From NCBI GenBank assembly GCA_041748075.1, contig JBGTDX010000097.1:1-35630 (forward strand): a stretch of 35,630 bases of DNA, written 5' to 3'. Under the pieces are notes generated by a model. That model saw only the letters and a program-made list of their open reading frames with translations. It did no database searches and was not told where the DNA came from. Source of the DNA: JBGSYJ01 sp041748075. GTDB lineage: Bacteria; Acidobacteriota; Thermoanaerobaculia; Gp7-AA8. Positions 7,888-16,658 of the stretch are shown here, piece by piece; position 1 is the first letter of the stretch, and each line of letters starts with the position of its first letter. The translations under genes and the position numbers were made by a program.

Positions 7888-9783
7888 ATGAGAGTCACCA
7901 GCAGAACGGTAGCAGTCTCGATGACGGCATTTGCGATGTTCATGACCGGCTGCATTCCGCACGCTCCGGGGACCGCTCCCGTGCCGGGCGAGCTCGCCCG
8001 GACCAGCGATTCGCATTCGTTTTCGCGTCCGCACGAAGTGTCGATCGAGCACATCAGTCTCGATCTGGGCGTCGACTTCGAACGGCAGCAGCTCGCCGGA
8101 CGGGCGACTCTGAGCATCGACAATCATACGGGCGCATCGGAGCTCGTGCTCGACACACGGGATCTCGATATCCGCGGCGTCACCCTCGGAAGCGCTAGGC
8201 AGCCGGCTCAGTTCGCCCTCGGAGAGGAGGGTTCCCCGAACCTCGGGCGCCCGCTGACGATTCAACTTCGTCCCGGCACGGATTCCGTGACCATCGACTA
8301 CGCGACGAGCCCTGGCGCCGCTGCGATTCAGTGGCTCACCAAAGAGCAGACCTCCGACGGAAAGCATCCGTTTCTGCTGACACAGTCGCAGGCAATCCTC
8401 GCGCGAACGTGGATTCCTCTTCAGGACACGCCCACCGTGCGATTTACGTACGATGCGACCATTCGCGTGCCGGCCGGGCTCCTGGCCGTGATGAGCGCCG
8501 AGAACCCGACGGAGAAAAATGCATCCGGCGTCTACACGTTCCGGATGCCTCAGGCGATCCCGTCCTATCTGATGGCGCTCGCAGTCGGCGACCTGGCGTT
8601 TCACGCCTGGGACGCGCGGACCGGCGTCTACGCCGAGCCGAGTGTCATCGAGAAGGCCGCGTGGGAGTTCGAAGATACGCCGAAGATGATGACCGCGGCG
8701 GAGAATCTGTACGGTCCCTATCGATGGGGACGCTACGACCTTCTCGTGCTTCCGCCGAGCTTTCCTTTCGGAGGGATGGAGAATCCGCGATTGACATTTG
8801 CGACGCCGACCATTCTTGCGGGAGACCGCTCGCTCGTCGCCCTGGTCGCGCACGAGCTGGCGCATTCCTGGTCCGGCAACCTCGCCACGAACGCAACGTG
8901 GAACGACTTCTGGCTCAACGAAGGGTTCACGACATACTTCACGCAGCGGATCATGGAAGAGGTCTACGGACGTGAATACTCGGAGATGCTTGCGCTCCTA
9001 TCGATGCAGGATCTGGAGAGTGAGGTCAGTTCCCTGGGCGCTGCGAGCGCTGACACGCATCTTTTCCTCGACCTCGAAGGGCGCGATCCGGACGAGGGAA
9101 TGACGAGAATCGCCTATTACAAGGGCTACTTCTTTCTGAGGATGATCGAGGAGGCTGTCGGACGGAAAACCTTCGATGCGTTTCTCCGCAGCTATTTCGA
9201 CCGCTACGCATTCCGATCATTGACCACGCAGGACTTTCTCGCCGATTTCGAGCGTGAGTTTCTTCGAGGGGATCCTTCACTGCGCGCGAAACTGAGGATC
9301 GATGAATGGGTTTACGGCCCCGGGATTCCGTCGAACGCTCCTCGGCCGCAGTCGCCTGCATTCACCGAAGTCGAGGCGCAACTCGCCCGGTTCTCCGGAG
9401 GTGCCGCTCCGGCGTCTCTCGCCACTGCGGACTGGACGACTCACGAGTGGCTGCATTTTCTGAGGAACCTTCCTGCGGGGCTCTCGCGAGACCGCATGGC
9501 CGCGCTTGACTCCGCCTTCAAGCTGACGCAGAGCGGCAACTCCGAGATCCAGGCTATCTGGTTCGAGCAGTCGCTAAAAAACAACTATTCGGAAGCCTAC
9601 CCGGCGATGGAGCGCTTTCTCACGACGATGGGCCGTCGCAAGTTCCTCACCCCGCTCTACAGCGAGATGGTGAAGACTCCTGAGGGGAAGGTCCTTGCGA
9701 TGAAGATCTATCGACAGGCGAGGCCGGGCTACCACTCGGTGTCGCGTCAGACGATTGACGGAATCGTGGGCTGGCCGGGGTAG
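7888..9783 (+). CDS. M1-family aminopeptidase lipoprotein (leukotriene A4 hydrolase-like)
   Basis: Residues 1-22 form a lipoprotein signal whose lipobox MTGC places the lipidated Cys at 22. The exopeptidase motif GGMEN is at 295-299, the zinc motif HELAH at 322-326, and the third ligand E345 sits in WLNEGF (HExxH-x18-E). The C-terminal part (about 495-620) resembles the helical LTA4-hydrolase C domain. The protein should trim N-terminal residues from peptides at the periplasmic face of a membrane. The frame is open back to 7849, overlapping pepE, but the signal peptide and a GAGGTG site before the ATG at 7888 decide the start. M1 members normally run 600-650 residues, so 631 is complete. Confidence 0.93.
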   Translation: MRVTSRTVAVSMTAFAMFMTGCIPHAPGTAPVPGELARTSDSHSFSRPHEVSIEHISLDLGVDFERQQLAGRATLSIDNHTGASELVLDTRDLDIRGVTLGSARQPAQFALGEEGSPNLGRPLTIQLRPGTDSVTIDYATSPGAAAIQWLTKEQTSDGKHPFLLTQSQAILARTWIPLQDTPTVRFTYDATIRVPAGLLAVMSAENPTEKNASGVYTFRMPQAIPSYLMALAVGDLAFHAWDARTGVYAEPSVIEKAAWEFEDTPKMMTAAENLYGPYRWGRYDLLVLPPSFPFGGMENPRLTFATPTILAGDRSLVALVAHELAHSWSGNLATNATWNDFWLNEGFTTYFTQRIMEEVYGREYSEMLALLSMQDLESEVSSLGAASADTHLFLDLEGRDPDEGMTRIAYYKGYFFLRMIEEAVGRKTFDAFLRSYFDRYAFRSLTTQDFLADFEREFLRGDPSLRAKLRIDEWVYGPGIPSNAPRPQSPAFTEVEAQLARFSGGAAPASLATADWTTHEWLHFLRNLPAGLSRDRMAALDSAFKLTQSGNSEIQAIWFEQSLKNNYSEAYPAMERFLTTMGRRKFLTPLYSEMVKTPEGKVLAMKIYRQARPGYHSVSRQTIDGIVGWPG

Positions 9784-9824
9784 GGCGGCGATCTAGCAGG
9801 AGATTCCGCTTTCTCATCCCGAAG

Positions 9825-9848
9825 AGCGGGGCATCGGAATGCCCCGCT
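9825..9848. terminator. Bidirectional terminator hairpin between convergent genes
   Basis: A perfect 10-bp stem AGCGGGGCAT/ATGCCCCGCT with loop CGGA (TCCG on the minus strand) lies between the M1 gene (+) and the membrane-anchored hypothetical (-). No long T tract follows on either side, so efficiency is uncertain. Confidence 0.55.
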
Positions 9849-9855
9849 ACCCTCG

Positions 9856-10461
9856 TCAATCGTTCGGAATGTCGCGCGCGTCGATGCGCGGGGTGACGAA
9901 CTTGTCGCCACTCTTGCTCTTTGTTGCGATCAGAACCCCGGCTCCGACGGCCACGACGGCGAGAGCCGCCCCGATGACTGCCTTGTGATCCTTTGCGTAG
10001 TTCTTCGCTTTAGTTGCTGACTCCCCGAGGTACTCCTTCGCCTGGGCGAAGTAGCTGTCGAGATCGAGATTCTCGAGCGATTCCCTCATCTTGCGTATCG
10101 CCTGCTCGTTCAGCCCGACTGAGCCGAGGATCTTGTCGAAGCCCTGTGTTTCCGTTGGCTGCAGCAGATGAGTCTGGCCGCAGTGTGCGCACTCGTGATA
10201 CTCGGCAGCGCTTTCCAATCCGCTCTTTGGCGTTCCGATCGCCGAGCTCGCTCCCGGCGCGGCGGGGTCGGTCGCGCCGGTCACGCCAAACGCCGATCCC
10301 GGCTGATCGGTCCTGCCCGAGGAAGACGTAGGACTCTGAGCGCCGAATTCCCGCCCTGCGGAAGAGCTTCCGGAGCTGCGGGTCGGCATGCCGATGCCCT
10401 CCGAATTCCCTGGTTTGTCCGAGCTCATCTGCACGTTGAAAGCATTATCATTTTTTTCCAT
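9856..10461 (-). CDS. Hypothetical protein with low-complexity N-terminus, CxxC motif and C-terminal membrane segment
   Basis: I do not recognise this 201-residue protein. Residues 1-95 are rich in Ser, Gly, Pro and Thr and look disordered. HECAHCGQTH near 105-114 holds a single CxxC that might bind metal. FDKILGSVGLNEQAIRKM and the following amphipathic stretch (to about 160) look helical. A hydrophobic segment near 168-188 (AVIGAALAVVAVGAGVLIA) suggests a C-terminal membrane anchor. An ATG at 10482 is in frame, but a clear AAGGGGG ribosome site lies 8 nt before the ATG at 10461, favouring the shorter form. It stands alone, divergent from the next gene. The plus-strand frame over this region is a shadow. 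Confidence 0.7.
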   Translation of the reverse strand: MEKNDNAFNVQMSSDKPGNSEGIGMPTRSSGSSSAGREFGAQSPTSSSGRTDQPGSAFGVTGATDPAAPGASSAIGTPKSGLESAAEYHECAHCGQTHLLQPTETQGFDKILGSVGLNEQAIRKMRESLENLDLDSYFAQAKEYLGESATKAKNYAKDHKAVIGAALAVVAVGAGVLIATKSKSGDKFVTPRIDARDIPND

Positions 10462-10767
10462 GTTCGGTTCCCCCTTGGCCATGTAGCGTTGCGATTAGAG
10501 TGCCACTTAAGAAGGGAGCATTGTTCGCTGCTAAACCGAGCCCGGTCGTCAGGGAATACTCTCGGTCGGCACGTCAACCGCCTCGGAACGCATTCGCAGC
10601 ACGAACCGCTGGAGCAGTACGGCAAGTGCCAGAGAGAGGGCGAGGCCTATTCTGCGTATGCCCAGGGGAGTGAGTCCCGAACGAACTGCTCCGAAATTCA
10701 CAATCCCGTCACCAATCGAGTAACAAAATGCCACCGAGTACGTATAATCAGGAAAGGCATGGCTTCG

Positions 10768-11343
10768 ATGAGACGAAACGCAGTCGCAATCGTGTTGGCA
10801 GGAACGCTCCTGATGGGAGCTGCGTCCGAGGTTTCAGCTCTGAAGATCGAGCCGCCGCCGATGCTGACCGAGCGCTCCGAGATGTACTCTACGGCCCCCG
10901 GACCTCGGGCAGCCGACTCGTTCCGCGAGGGAAGCTTCGAGGTCAACCTCGTAATCACGGACTCGCGCGAAGGGCTTGGAAAGTGGCTGGCGATGACACC
11001 GAAGCAGCGCGAACAGACCGCGCGCGGCCAGAAGTTTCGCGTGAACCAGAAGGGGTATCTCGCGCTGGTGCTGACCAACTACGACGTCGATGCGGCCAAT
11101 GTCGATCTGACGGCGAGGCTCACCCTGATCGGGCCCGATGGCCAGGTCGTCTACGAGAATCGTGATCTGGGCCGCTCCGCGTGGGGACATCCGAAGCAGG
11201 GATATCTGGCCATCAGGCCCTACGTCGATTTCAGTTTCGACGGCACCGACAAGCCCGGGACCTACACCTACCGCGTGTCGATCCTGGACAACGCGCGTGG
11301 CGAAGTCGTGCGGGCCGAAGAGAAAGTCATTCTCGTTCGCTGA
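10768..11343 (+). CDS. Secreted hypothetical protein, beta-rich
   Basis: Residues 1-25 (MRRNAVAIVLAGTLLMGAAS and onward) form a signal peptide. The mature part has alternating hydrophobic strands, including YLALVLTNYDVDAANVDL, LTLIGPDGQVVYENRDL and PGTYTYRVSILDNARGEVV, which resemble an immunoglobulin-like beta-sandwich of periplasmic or surface proteins. No catalytic motif is seen and I do not know the family. The open frame continues far upstream to 10168 across the opposite gene, but signal peptide position and the AGGAAAGG site fix the start at 10768 (an ATG at 10759 is an alternative). The small HExxH gene follows after 22 nt on the same strand. Confidence 0.7.
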   Translation: MRRNAVAIVLAGTLLMGAASEVSALKIEPPPMLTERSEMYSTAPGPRAADSFREGSFEVNLVITDSREGLGKWLAMTPKQREQTARGQKFRVNQKGYLALVLTNYDVDAANVDLTARLTLIGPDGQVVYENRDLGRSAWGHPKQGYLAIRPYVDFSFDGTDKPGTYTYRVSILDNARGEVVRAEEKVILVR

Positions 11344-11365
11344 CGCCGCGCTTCTTCTTCAGAAG

Positions 11366-11761
11366 ATGGCCGCACCCCCCATCCCGCGACCTCCCACGCT
11401 GTCGTTCACTCCTGCAATCGAACAACGAATTCATGATTACCAGGCGCGCGTTCGCGTCGGATTTCCGTTCTGGCTCCGGATCTTTCTCTTCGCGAACGTC
11501 GCCGCCATCACGCTCGGACGCCGTATTTACGTTTCGCCGTCCGTGGCTGACGCGGGAGTGGAGCGGTTGGAGCGGCTGCTTCGTCATGAACTCGCTCACG
11601 TCCGTCAGGTGCGGGAGCTCGGCCTGATCCGATTTCTCTGTCGCTACATGCGCGACTACATCCGCCTCCGGCGTTCAGGACTGTCGTCCCATCTCGCATA
11701 CTCGGCGATCCCTTTTGAGGTGGAAGCCAGGGAAGAAGAGCTCCGCGTCGACGTAAGCTGA
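11366..11761 (+). CDS. Small HExxH protein, possible zincin (DUF4157-like)
   Basis: This 131-residue protein centres on LLRHELAHVRQVRELG, a helix with an HExxH zinc motif. It ends with IPFEVEAREEE, where a downstream Glu could be the third ligand. Spacing and the HELAHVRQ wording resemble DUF4157-like predicted metallopeptidases. A hydrophobic stretch (FWLRIFLFANVAAITLG, about 33-49) may be buried core or a membrane-dipping segment. There is no signal peptide. The start is uncertain: only AGAAG directly precedes the ATG, and the frame stays open upstream into the preceding gene. It may be cotranscribed with the secreted protein before it. Peptidase activity is inference from the motif only. 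Confidence 0.65.
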   Translation: MAAPPIPRPPTLSFTPAIEQRIHDYQARVRVGFPFWLRIFLFANVAAITLGRRIYVSPSVADAGVERLERLLRHELAHVRQVRELGLIRFLCRYMRDYIRLRRSGLSSHLAYSAIPFEVEAREEELRVDVS

Positions 11762-11862
11762 ACGCCGCCATTGGTGGCTGCTTGCCCGCAAAGTGCGCAG
11801 CACATGTCAGGCGTTCAGAAGTTCTCATCTAGCAGGCCCTCTATCCGCTTCTGAGGATGAGC

Positions 11863-12678
11863 TCACGCTGGCTTCGCGGCCGTCCAGACGGGCACCTGCC
11901 ACAGCGCATAGCCTCGCGGATCGCGGACGCAGTCGATCATCTGCCTCCACGCCTCGTCGACTTCTTCACGCGAGACTCCGCAGTGTTCGACCATCGAATC
12001 GGAGTAACCGTCGCGCCATGCTTCCCAGATCCGCGCGAAGATCTCGCGATCGACGCGCAGCGTGTCGACGGCGATGTAGTCGGCGGCGATGTCGGCCATC
12101 CCGAGATCATGAAGAAGCGTGAAGACTTTTCGACCGACGTGAAGGTCGCATCCGACTGCCGCGGCAAACCGCGGGGGAAGCTTCTGCCAGAAGTTGTCCG
12201 ACCCGAGCTCCGTCGGGTGCGCCCACAACATGCCGTAATCCTCGGCGATCAGATGCGCGCGGCCGCCGGGACGGAGCACGCGACGGATCTCCGCGATGAC
12301 GGGCGCAGGATCGGGAATCGCCTGAAGCAGGTGGCGGCAGGTAACGAGATCGAACGTCTCATCGGGGAAGGGGAGGGCGAAGGCATCTGCATGTTCGAAC
12401 CTTGCGCGATCCCCGAAAGCGGCGCATCGCAGTGCGGCACGTTCCAGGTGCGGCTCTTCCAGATCGACGCCCACAAAAGAGGCCTGAGGATACTCCCCCG
12501 CGAGCCGGACGATGATCTCGCCGGTCCCGCAACCGAGGTCGAGCACCTTCGCATTGCCGAGTGGATGTCGCGCGAAGATCGGCCTTTCCTGCGGCCAGAT
12601 CGCCTCCACCTGAGCCGCGAGGTTTCGAACCATCGACTCATCGGCCATCTCTTTTGCCTGCGGGCTGCTCGGATGCAC
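11863..12678 (-). CDS. Class I SAM-dependent methyltransferase
   Basis: The 271-residue protein has the Methyltransf_11/25 fold. Motif I VLDLGCGTG (45-53) binds S-adenosylmethionine, and VGVDLEEP holds the acidic residue for the ribose. FPDETFDLVTCRHLLQAIPDP is the motif that ends strand 4, and EIRRVLRPGGRAHL is the post-motif strand. The C-terminal third, ending near DEAWRQMIDCVRDPRGYALWQ, is the acceptor domain; its substrate cannot be named from sequence. There is no good Shine-Dalgarno before the ATG at 12678. Fragments of related methyltransferases lie immediately upstream on the same strand (12688-12873 and 12984-13241), so this is the surviving member of a small local family. Confidence 0.88.
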   Translation of the reverse strand: MHPSSPQAKEMADESMVRNLAAQVEAIWPQERPIFARHPLGNAKVLDLGCGTGEIIVRLAGEYPQASFVGVDLEEPHLERAALRCAAFGDRARFEHADAFALPFPDETFDLVTCRHLLQAIPDPAPVIAEIRRVLRPGGRAHLIAEDYGMLWAHPTELGSDNFWQKLPPRFAAAVGCDLHVGRKVFTLLHDLGMADIAADYIAVDTLRVDREIFARIWEAWRDGYSDSMVEHCGVSREEVDEAWRQMIDCVRDPRGYALWQVPVWTAAKPA

Positions 12679-12687
12679 GCGCGGATT

Positions 12688-12873
12688 CTACCGGAAACGT
12701 GAACGAACAAGACAATCCCGAATCAAGCGCCGGCACTCAGCTCGCTGTCGCCTCGATGTACGCCATAGCAGGAGGCCAAACATCGCGGACCAGAGTGGGA
12801 GCTCGTCGTACGCGGCCATGACGCTGGCCGAAGAGAAGTCGGGCTCGAAGTCGAGATAATCCAGATCGGGCAC
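12688..12873 (-). pseudogene. N-terminal remnant of a methyltransferase
   Basis: From a GTG at 12873 the frame reads about 36 residues ending AAYDELPLWSAMFGLLL. This is the opening helix seen in many class I methyltransferases (commonly DELPLWSAPFGLLLL). After that point the homology stops and the frame runs through Arg-rich nonsense to a stop at 12688. The remnant begins just past the 80-nt palindromic repeat, so the repeat's arrival or a rearrangement there may have broken the gene. Identification rests on a motif I recall, not on a search. Confidence 0.45.
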
Positions 12874-12892
12874 GGCGGCTGAGCGAGGGCAC

Positions 12893-12972
12893 GTCATCCT
12901 GAGCGAAGCGAAGGATCTCGTCTTGCGGTGCTCGATCCTCTTCAGGAGATCCTTCGCTTCGCTCAGGATGAC
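12893..12972. repeat. 80-nt palindromic intergenic element, copy B (inverted relative to copy A)
   Basis: Same 26-nt arms as at 5227-5306. The centre matches the reverse complement of copy A with two differences. It sits between two methyltransferase gene fragments. Confidence 0.85.
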
Positions 12973-12983
12973 ACTTCGTCCGG

Positions 12984-13241
12984 CTAGCGCAGAGTTTGCC
13001 GGTTTTTTTCCGCGTCTGAGCTTTCGAACGTTACCTTCTCTGCCTGGGGGGAAAGCTTTTCCATTGGTACATCCCTTCTACGCTCGGGTTCGTTCTGTAC
13101 CGGAAGCGCCACATACCCTCGGGGATCGCGGACGCAGTCGATCATCTGCCGCCACGCCTCGTCGACCTCTTCCCGCGATGAGCCCACAACATGCCGTAGT
13201 CCTCGGCGATCAGATGTGCGCGGCCGCCGGGACGGAGCACG
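12984..13241 (-). pseudogene. Decayed, internally deleted methyltransferase copy
   Basis: Bases 13116-13241 match two separate parts of the intact methyltransferase gene: 11911-11976 (the EEVDEAWRQMIDCVRDPRGY region) and about 12220-12282 (VLRPGGRAHLIAEDYGMLWA). The roughly 240 bases between them are missing, and the junction at about 13180 shifts the frame. The C-terminus beyond DPRGY (to a stop near 12984) is different from the intact gene, so this is a broken paralogue rather than a fresh duplication. It abuts the 3' end of the TonB receptor gene with 8 nt between. Confidence 0.75.
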
Positions 13242-13249
13242 AAGTCCCG

Positions 13250-15871
13250 TTAGAAGTTCACTGAGATTCTCGAGTAGAGGAACCGGCCGTTCATCCCGAA
13301 CGGGGAATTCCTCGGGTAGGTGAAGATGTCATTGAAGGCGTCCGGTCCGATATTCTCATCGGGGAACGTGTCGAAGATATTCTGGCCGCCGACCGCCACG
13401 GTGAATCGATCCAGTTTGTAAGAAAGCTCCAGGTCCGTCACCCATTCCTGCCCGAACGTCTGATCGGACGCAGGGGGATTGGTGAAACTGCAGTACTCCC
13501 CATAGCGGCTCGTGCGAATGTTTCCGCCCAGCCTGCTTCGGTTCCAGTCTGCCGACAGCCGGACGTTGTCTTCCGGTTGGGCACATTCAGTAAGCCGTCG
13601 GACCACGCGATCGAACAGGACCGCTTCGAATCCAACCAGCTGAGGAGGCGTGTCGGCGATCCTGACCACGTCGGTCTCGTTGCGGTTGTAGCCCCCGGAA
13701 AGCGTGAAGTTCCCCAGGGCGGCGGTATTGAGCTTCCACGTAGAGACCAGATCGAAGCCCGTCGTTTCGGTGTCGATGGCATTGGTGAAAAAGCGCCCGC
13801 CATTGGCTCCCAGGGGGCGAAGGAGAGCTGCGATGCGGTCTCCGGTGAAGTTTCCGGAAAGGACGATCCGATCGTCGATGTCGATTCGATAGACATCTAC
13901 TGCGACCTCGAACGTGGGGGTCGGATCCCACACGACGCCCGCGCTGAGCTGAGTCGATTGTTCGGGACGAAGCGGTTGCGCTCCGAGAGCCTGCGCCTGC
14001 GGGCTTCCGACCGTGAAGGTCGCGACTTCGAAGGGTGTGAGCACTCCTCCCAGGTTCAGAAACGTTGTGCTGGTACTCGAGAAGAATGACTGGCCCAGGG
14101 ACGGAGCGCGGAACCCGGTGCTCGCCGAGCCGCGAACCACCACTCGGTCGACCGGTTCGACACGGACCGTGAGCTTTCCGTCGCTGGTGCTGCCGAAGTC
14201 ATCGAAGTCTTCGTATCTCGCCGCCACTCCCAGGCGCAGGCGCGCCAGCACGTCTCCCTCGACGTCGACATAGATCGCCTGGCTGTTTCGCGACGTGTTG
14301 ACGGCGTTCGAAGGCCTGTACCCTGGAAACACCTGTGCGCCGATCTCGGAACGGCCCCCTGCCTGGTTGGGGATCCCGCCGTCGCGATAGGAGTCCGGCT
14401 CGCCTGCAATCTGCCGGAAGCCCTCGCGACGGAACTCGACCCCAGCGGCGACGTTGAGGGGACCCGCCAGTCCGACCTCGTAAGGGCGGGTGATGTCGAA
14501 GTTTCCGATCAGATGATCGAACTCGAGCGAGCCGGCGTAGAACTCCGTCTTGTTCGGAGGGATGGTCGGACCAAGCGAGGTGTTGAGCGTGTTCGACAGA
14601 TTGAAATCGAATGTGTTCTTTCCGTACTGGCCGCTCAGGTCGTAAAACCATCCCATCATCTTTCCCCGAATCCCGGCCGTGAAGGACGTGTCATTGACCT
14701 CGGGCTCGATGAGGGGAAGGAATCCGAGCGGGTAAATTTCGGGCCGGTTCCTGGCGTCGAGGGCGCGGCGGTAAAAACCACCGTGAGAACCTTCACGCCG
14801 GCTATATCCGCCAAAAGCGTAGAGGACGTTCGAGCCCTCGACGTTGAGCGGCAGCAGGCCGTGCAGAAACAGCATGGCGTCCTGCGCTTCGGAGTCGCCC
14901 CAGTGATGGTTGGGCTGCGGTACGGCATTGCTGCCGCCATCTCCCGGTGTGACCTGGTCCCTGGGGTCATTCCCCGCCCGGTTCGTCTCGCCGCGATCTC
15001 GATACTCGACCGTCATGAAGAGCGAGCCGCTGTTGGCGAAGCCAAAGCCTTTGCTCAGGCCGATGTCGATGAGCTCACCGTCGCCGTGAGTCGTTGCCCC
15101 GCCTTTGAGGTTCAAGGTCCAGGGAGAGGGACCCGATTTGAGCACCAGGTTGATGACTCCGGCGATGGCATCCGAGCCATACTGTGCGGAAGCTCCATCC
15201 CGGAGGACCTCCACGGCTTCGAGAGCCGAGGATGGAATCGCATTCAGGTCCACGCCGGTCGAGCCGCGGCCGACAGAGTTGTTCACGTTGACCAGAGCGC
15301 TGTTGTGACGGCGCTTGCCATTGATCAGAACGAGCAGTTGGTCCGGCCCCAGTCCCCGAAGGGTGGCGGGGCGGACCGAGTCGGTGCCGTCGGTGATCGT
15401 CGGACGCGGGAAATTGAAGGACGGTGCGAGCGCCTGAATGATCTGGCTGGTCTCACTCGCTCCGGTCGTTTCGAGCTGTTCCTCAGTGAGCACGTCGACA
15501 GGAACCGCTTTCTCATTCGCGGTGCCGATTGCTCTCGAGCCGACAGTGATCTCCTGGCCGAACGCGACCACCAGGGAGAAGTCGCGCTGCACCGTTCCGC
15601 TGGACACCCTTACCTGCGAAGTCTGGGTTTGCAGACTCTGGAACGTGACGGTCACCTCTACGGTCTTGCCGACGGCGGAAGAGGGCAGAGAGATTCTGTA
15701 ACGCCCCGAGCTGTCGGTGGTGGCGATCAGGCCTAGAGAATTGATCGAGACCGTCGCTCCCGGTAGCGACGCACCGTCTGCTCGTGTGGTGATCACGCCC
15801 TCGATCTGCTGTGCGGCGAGAGGGAACCCGAGAAAAAGCCCGAACACAAAGAATCCTGCGAGACGCTTCAT
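13250..15871 (-). CDS. TonB-dependent outer-membrane receptor with carboxypeptidase-like N-terminal domain
   Basis: A signal peptide (1-20, ending LAA) precedes a carboxypeptidase regulatory-like beta-sandwich (about 22-105, IEGVITTRADGASLPGATVS). The plug domain follows (about 118-255), with PVDVLTEEQLETTGA, LRGLGPDQLLVLINGKRRH and VEVLRDGASAQYGSDAIAGV, all classic plug motifs. The rest to residue 873 is the 22-strand barrel, with many aromatic-ended strands and a terminal Phe (RISVNF). Such receptors take up large substrates (siderophores, cobalamin, glycans, peptides) using TonB energy. The substrate is not evident; no transporter partner or sigma/anti-sigma pair is adjacent. AAGGAG lies 8 nt before the ATG. 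The gene stands alone. Confidence 0.95.
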   Translation of the reverse strand: MKRLAGFFVFGLFLGFPLAAQQIEGVITTRADGASLPGATVSINSLGLIATTDSSGRYRISLPSSAVGKTVEVTVTFQSLQTQTSQVRVSSGTVQRDFSLVVAFGQEITVGSRAIGTANEKAVPVDVLTEEQLETTGASETSQIIQALAPSFNFPRPTITDGTDSVRPATLRGLGPDQLLVLINGKRRHNSALVNVNNSVGRGSTGVDLNAIPSSALEAVEVLRDGASAQYGSDAIAGVINLVLKSGPSPWTLNLKGGATTHGDGELIDIGLSKGFGFANSGSLFMTVEYRDRGETNRAGNDPRDQVTPGDGGSNAVPQPNHHWGDSEAQDAMLFLHGLLPLNVEGSNVLYAFGGYSRREGSHGGFYRRALDARNRPEIYPLGFLPLIEPEVNDTSFTAGIRGKMMGWFYDLSGQYGKNTFDFNLSNTLNTSLGPTIPPNKTEFYAGSLEFDHLIGNFDITRPYEVGLAGPLNVAAGVEFRREGFRQIAGEPDSYRDGGIPNQAGGRSEIGAQVFPGYRPSNAVNTSRNSQAIYVDVEGDVLARLRLGVAARYEDFDDFGSTSDGKLTVRVEPVDRVVVRGSASTGFRAPSLGQSFFSSTSTTFLNLGGVLTPFEVATFTVGSPQAQALGAQPLRPEQSTQLSAGVVWDPTPTFEVAVDVYRIDIDDRIVLSGNFTGDRIAALLRPLGANGGRFFTNAIDTETTGFDLVSTWKLNTAALGNFTLSGGYNRNETDVVRIADTPPQLVGFEAVLFDRVVRRLTECAQPEDNVRLSADWNRSRLGGNIRTSRYGEYCSFTNPPASDQTFGQEWVTDLELSYKLDRFTVAVGGQNIFDTFPDENIGPDAFNDIFTYPRNSPFGMNGRFLYSRISVNF

Positions 15872-16289
15872 CGGTTAGCTCCTTTTTGAATGCTCGAGTA
15901 TGAGCCTCCCTCGGAGAGAGTGTCAATCAAGTCCGGCAAGCATGCTGAACGGGGTTTGATGCCAGCTGGGAGCTCTCCGGGTAAAGCAACGTCTTCGCAA
16001 ACTTCGTCTCGCGACAACGCTGGATCATCGGATTCAAGGCGGGGCTCGGTGCGGGTCGGAGCTTCAGATCGCCGTCGCGTGCACCGGTGCATGCGCTTCG
16101 ATGAAGGCATGGCGACCGAGAAACGCACTGACGCCTGATCCGGACCGAATTGCCAGGTGCTGAGAGCCGGCAGGACACTCTCGAAAAAATTGTCCGCATC
16201 CTCCATGGCCAGGGCGACACTGCCCGGGATTTGCCGTTCCAGCAAAGTGCGGCACGTTTCCCACGGCAGGCTGCAGACCAGGTGAGGCT

Positions 16290-16412
16290 CTGACGGCCGG
16301 CAGCGACACGATCACGATCTCGATCAACTCGGGACGCGCGGTGATCTATGGAGCTGCCACCGACAACACGACTCAGGATCCGACGTTGCAGTTTGCGCAG
16401 CCGACACGTTGA
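16290..16412 (+). pseudogene. C-terminal remnant of a secreted surface protein
   Basis: Forty codons before a TGA read a beta-strand-rich tail with DTITISINSGRAVIYGAA and TDNTTQDPTLQF. This resembles the last strands of large secreted proteins in which a GR(A/I)VxYG...DNxTxDP pattern ends the chain; the 900-residue protein at 21954-24656 ends in a related way (STIDNGTGDSILRVD). No start codon or ribosome site precedes it and other frames interrupt upstream, so it is a fragment. Confidence 0.4.
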
Positions 16413-16439
16413 AGATTCCATTGACACCGTGACGATCGA

Positions 16440-16658
16440 TCACCTCGAAACGCTCCGAACCGACACCCACCTGGACTCGTTGAAACACTCTGCGAATGCA
16501 GCCAGCCCCCGGTTTTCGATCGCCTCTCGCTTCGTCGCCACCGTCGACTCAAACAGCATCCGGCCCTTCTCATCCATCACAGCAACCTCTACATACTGGA
16601 TTCCTGTCGTCATGGCAGCACCTTCTTCCTCGATTTGCTCGGTTGTTGGGACTTCCAA
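16440..16658 (-). pseudogene. Unrecognised open-frame fragment
   Basis: The frame opens after a TGA near 16731, runs through a possible TTG start at 16658, and ends at 16440. It reads YVEVAVMDEKGRMLFEST and ATKREAIENRGLAAFAE, which look like genuine protein. The first stretch recalls the N-terminal strand pattern of IS110-type transposases, but the match is weak. No Shine-Dalgarno is seen. In another frame the reading GSERFEVIDRHGVNGIFNV continues in a protein-like way just downstream, so a frameshift near 16490 is possible. Function unknown. Confidence 0.3.

Noticed and set aside
7684..8865. Minus-strand 393-codon frame across pepE and the M1 gene
   Set aside because: It overlaps two genes with complete catalytic residues and reads as Arg/His-rich noise.
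10168..10767. N-terminal extension of the secreted protein
   Set aside because: The upstream part is antisense to another gene and would bury the signal peptide; the start at 10768 has a ribosome site.
14513..15736. Plus-strand open frame of 407 codons opposite the TonB receptor
   Set aside because: It is antisense to a receptor with full plug and barrel motifs. Its Arg-rich translation has no domain, which is what high GC produces on the opposite strand.
16440..16658. IS110-type transposase fragment
   Set aside because: YVEVAVMDEKGRMLFEST resembles the N-terminal strand but the DEDD residues and the rest of the domain are missing; kept only as an unrecognised fragment.
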